From: Crocinitomicaceae bacterium
GTDB taxonomy: Bacteria > Bacteroidota > Bacteroidia > Flavobacteriales_D > Crocinitomicaceae
Assembly (NCBI GenBank): GCA_030830385.1
Contig: JAURNA010000066.1
Span: 1 to 7,252, forward strand
DNA: 7,252 nucleotides
Direction of reading: 5' to 3'
The notes beneath the pieces were generated by a model. The model ran no database searches. It was not told the DNA's origin and worked only from the letters and a program-made list of their open reading frames with translations. Shown here piece by piece: positions 6,210-7,252 of this stretch. The position numbers and the translations under genes were made by a program. How positions within the stretch are numbered: the stretch's first letter is position 1; each line of letters starts with the position of its first letter.

Positions 6210-6230
6210 TGATAGATCAAAGACCATCGT

Positions 6231-7252
6231 ATGCTTGAAGGAAAAAGACTTTTTGACCTACCGTATCATCAATTGAACAACTATCCGAATCCAACGATGT
6301 TTTCATCAAAAGTGGAGGGTGAATGGAAATCCGTTTCAACGGCCGGGTTTCTTGAGCAGGTTATGAAAATTTCAAGAGGATTGATCGGATTGGGAGTTCA
6401 GGCTGGTGACAATGTCGGACTGGTGTCTTCTACCCGTTATGAATGGAATGTGCTTGACATCGCGATTCAACAGGTCGGGGCCATTGTTGTTCCACTTTAC
6501 CCCAATATTTCTGAAAGTGATTATCGCTATATTTTCAATGATGCCGGACTTCAGATTTGTGTGGTTGCGGATGAGGAAATTTACGGAAAGATCAAAAGCG
6601 TGGAATCGGAAATTCCTTCGCTGAAATCGTTGTTTACCATGAACGAGGTTCAGGGAGCCGAGCATTGGTCAAAAATTGCCCGTTTCGGCGAAAATGTTGA
6701 TGAATCTGCTGTAAGAGAGCGCATGGACAGTGTCAGGCACGAAGATTTGGCGACCATTATCTACACATCCGGAACCACGGGAGATCCCAAGGGAGTGATG
6801 CTTTCTCACCGCAATATTGTTTCCAATGTGGAAGCTTGCATTGACCCTATTCCTGCGGACGAAAACTCGAAAGTACTTACGTTCCTGCCGGTTTGTCACG
6901 TGTACGAGCGTATGCTGCATTATATGTACATCTACCTGGGATGTTCGATTCATTTCGCTGAGTCTTTGGAAACGATCGGTGACAACATCAGGGAAGTACG
7001 TCCGGACGTATTTACTGCCGTTCCGCGGTTGATTGAAAAAGTATTTGACAAGATCATGGCGACCGGAGACCAATTGACGGGAATCAAGCGAAAATTGTTC
7101 TTTTGGGCTGTTGAATTGGGTGAGCAATACGATCCGGTGAAGCGATCGGGCTGGTACAACGTTAAGCTGGCCATCGCCCGCAAATTGATTTTCTCGAAGT
7201 GGCAGGCAGCTTTGGGAGGAAATGTAAAGGCAATTGCTTCGGGTAGTGCAGC
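6231..7252 (+). CDS. Long-chain fatty acid--CoA ligase (AMP-binding), N-terminal part
   Basis: Member of the adenylate-forming (AMP-binding) family that joins long-chain fatty acids to coenzyme A through an acyl-AMP intermediate, for lipid synthesis or beta-oxidation. The first 340 codons are present and the frame runs off the window; complete relatives are about 590-600 residues. It begins MLEGKRLFDLPYHQLNNYP, typical of Bacteroidota long-chain acyl-CoA synthetases. The AMP/ATP-binding signature YTSGTTGDPKGVM is at 178-190, followed by LSHRNI. FLPVCHVYER at 218-227, TAVPRLIEKVFDKI at 262-275 and a terminal IASGSA are further family motifs. An in-frame TAG at 6213-6215 makes the ATG at 6231 the only reasonable start; no clear Shine-Dalgarno sequence is seen. 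It is divergent from the sigma operon with a 195-base shared control region. Chain-length preference cannot be read. Confidence 0.94.
   Translation, partial: MLEGKRLFDLPYHQLNNYPNPTMFSSKVEGEWKSVSTAGFLEQVMKISRGLIGLGVQAGDNVGLVSSTRYEWNVLDIAIQQVGAIVVPLYPNISESDYRYIFNDAGLQICVVADEEIYGKIKSVESEIPSLKSLFTMNEVQGAEHWSKIARFGENVDESAVRERMDSVRHEDLATIIYTSGTTGDPKGVMLSHRNIVSNVEACIDPIPADENSKVLTFLPVCHVYERMLHYMYIYLGCSIHFAESLETIGDNIREVRPDVFTAVPRLIEKVFDKIMATGDQLTGIKRKLFFWAVELGEQYDPVKRSGWYNVKLAIARKLIFSKWQAALGGNVKAIASGSA

Noticed and set aside
6085..6276. A 63-codon plus-strand frame overlapping the start of the acyl-CoA synthetase
   Set aside because: It lies in the repeat-rich control region, has no domain and is out of frame with the synthetase, whose start at 6231 is well supported.
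1..7252. CRISPR arrays, tRNA/rRNA genes, insertion sequences, toxin-antitoxin or defence genes
   Set aside because: None could be supported: no spaced repeat array, no cloverleaf-like segment, and no transposase or integrase motifs in any frame.

Overview
The window looks like a chromosomal segment from a member of the Bacteroidota, probably a Flavobacteriia-like, possibly gliding lineage. The evidence is a PorP/SprF-family protein (found with type IX secretion, which is restricted to this phylum), a lipoprotein with the common Bacteroidota 'MASC' lipobox, two perfect matches to the Bacteroidota housekeeping -7 element TAnnTTTG, and a small ECF sigma factor of the kind abundant in this phylum. 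The genus cannot be fixed from the sequence. No mobile element, tRNA, rRNA or CRISPR array is visible.

Layout. (1) 1-949, minus: the N-terminal third of valyl-tRNA synthetase (valS), cut by the window edge. (2) 950-1036: short divergent promoter region. (3) 1037-2719, plus: a 560-residue YtcJ-like amidohydrolase with a lipoprotein signal. (4) 2720-2778: convergent spacer; a strong hairpin that best serves as terminator for the minus-strand operon overlaps the amidohydrolase stop codon. (5) 6035-2779, minus: a tight three-gene operon of an ECF sigma factor, a 602-residue membrane protein and a PorP/SprF protein. (6) 6036-6230: divergent regulatory region rich in inverted and direct repeats. 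(7) 6231-7252, plus: the first 340 codons of a long-chain acyl-CoA synthetase, cut by the window edge.

The most interesting unit is the operon in (5). The sigma and middle genes overlap by ATGA, and a perfect AGGAGGT ribosome-binding site for the third gene lies in the end of the second. The middle protein has an anti-sigma-like N-terminus, one transmembrane helix, a coiled coil, a long periplasmic linker and a C-terminal domain of about 300 residues that aligns by eye with the PorP/SprF protein encoded next to it. It therefore appears to be an anti-sigma factor reaching from cytoplasm to outer membrane and ending in a PorP/SprF-type beta-barrel. The broad architecture resembles the dual-membrane-spanning anti-sigma factors reported in Bacteroides. 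The PorP/SprF-type barrel and the co-transcribed PorP/SprF paralogue suggest a circuit sensing the state of the outer membrane or of type IX-related assemblies; that role is inference.

The other genes are ordinary metabolism, except that the amidohydrolase has Asn where its family normally has a metal-binding His.
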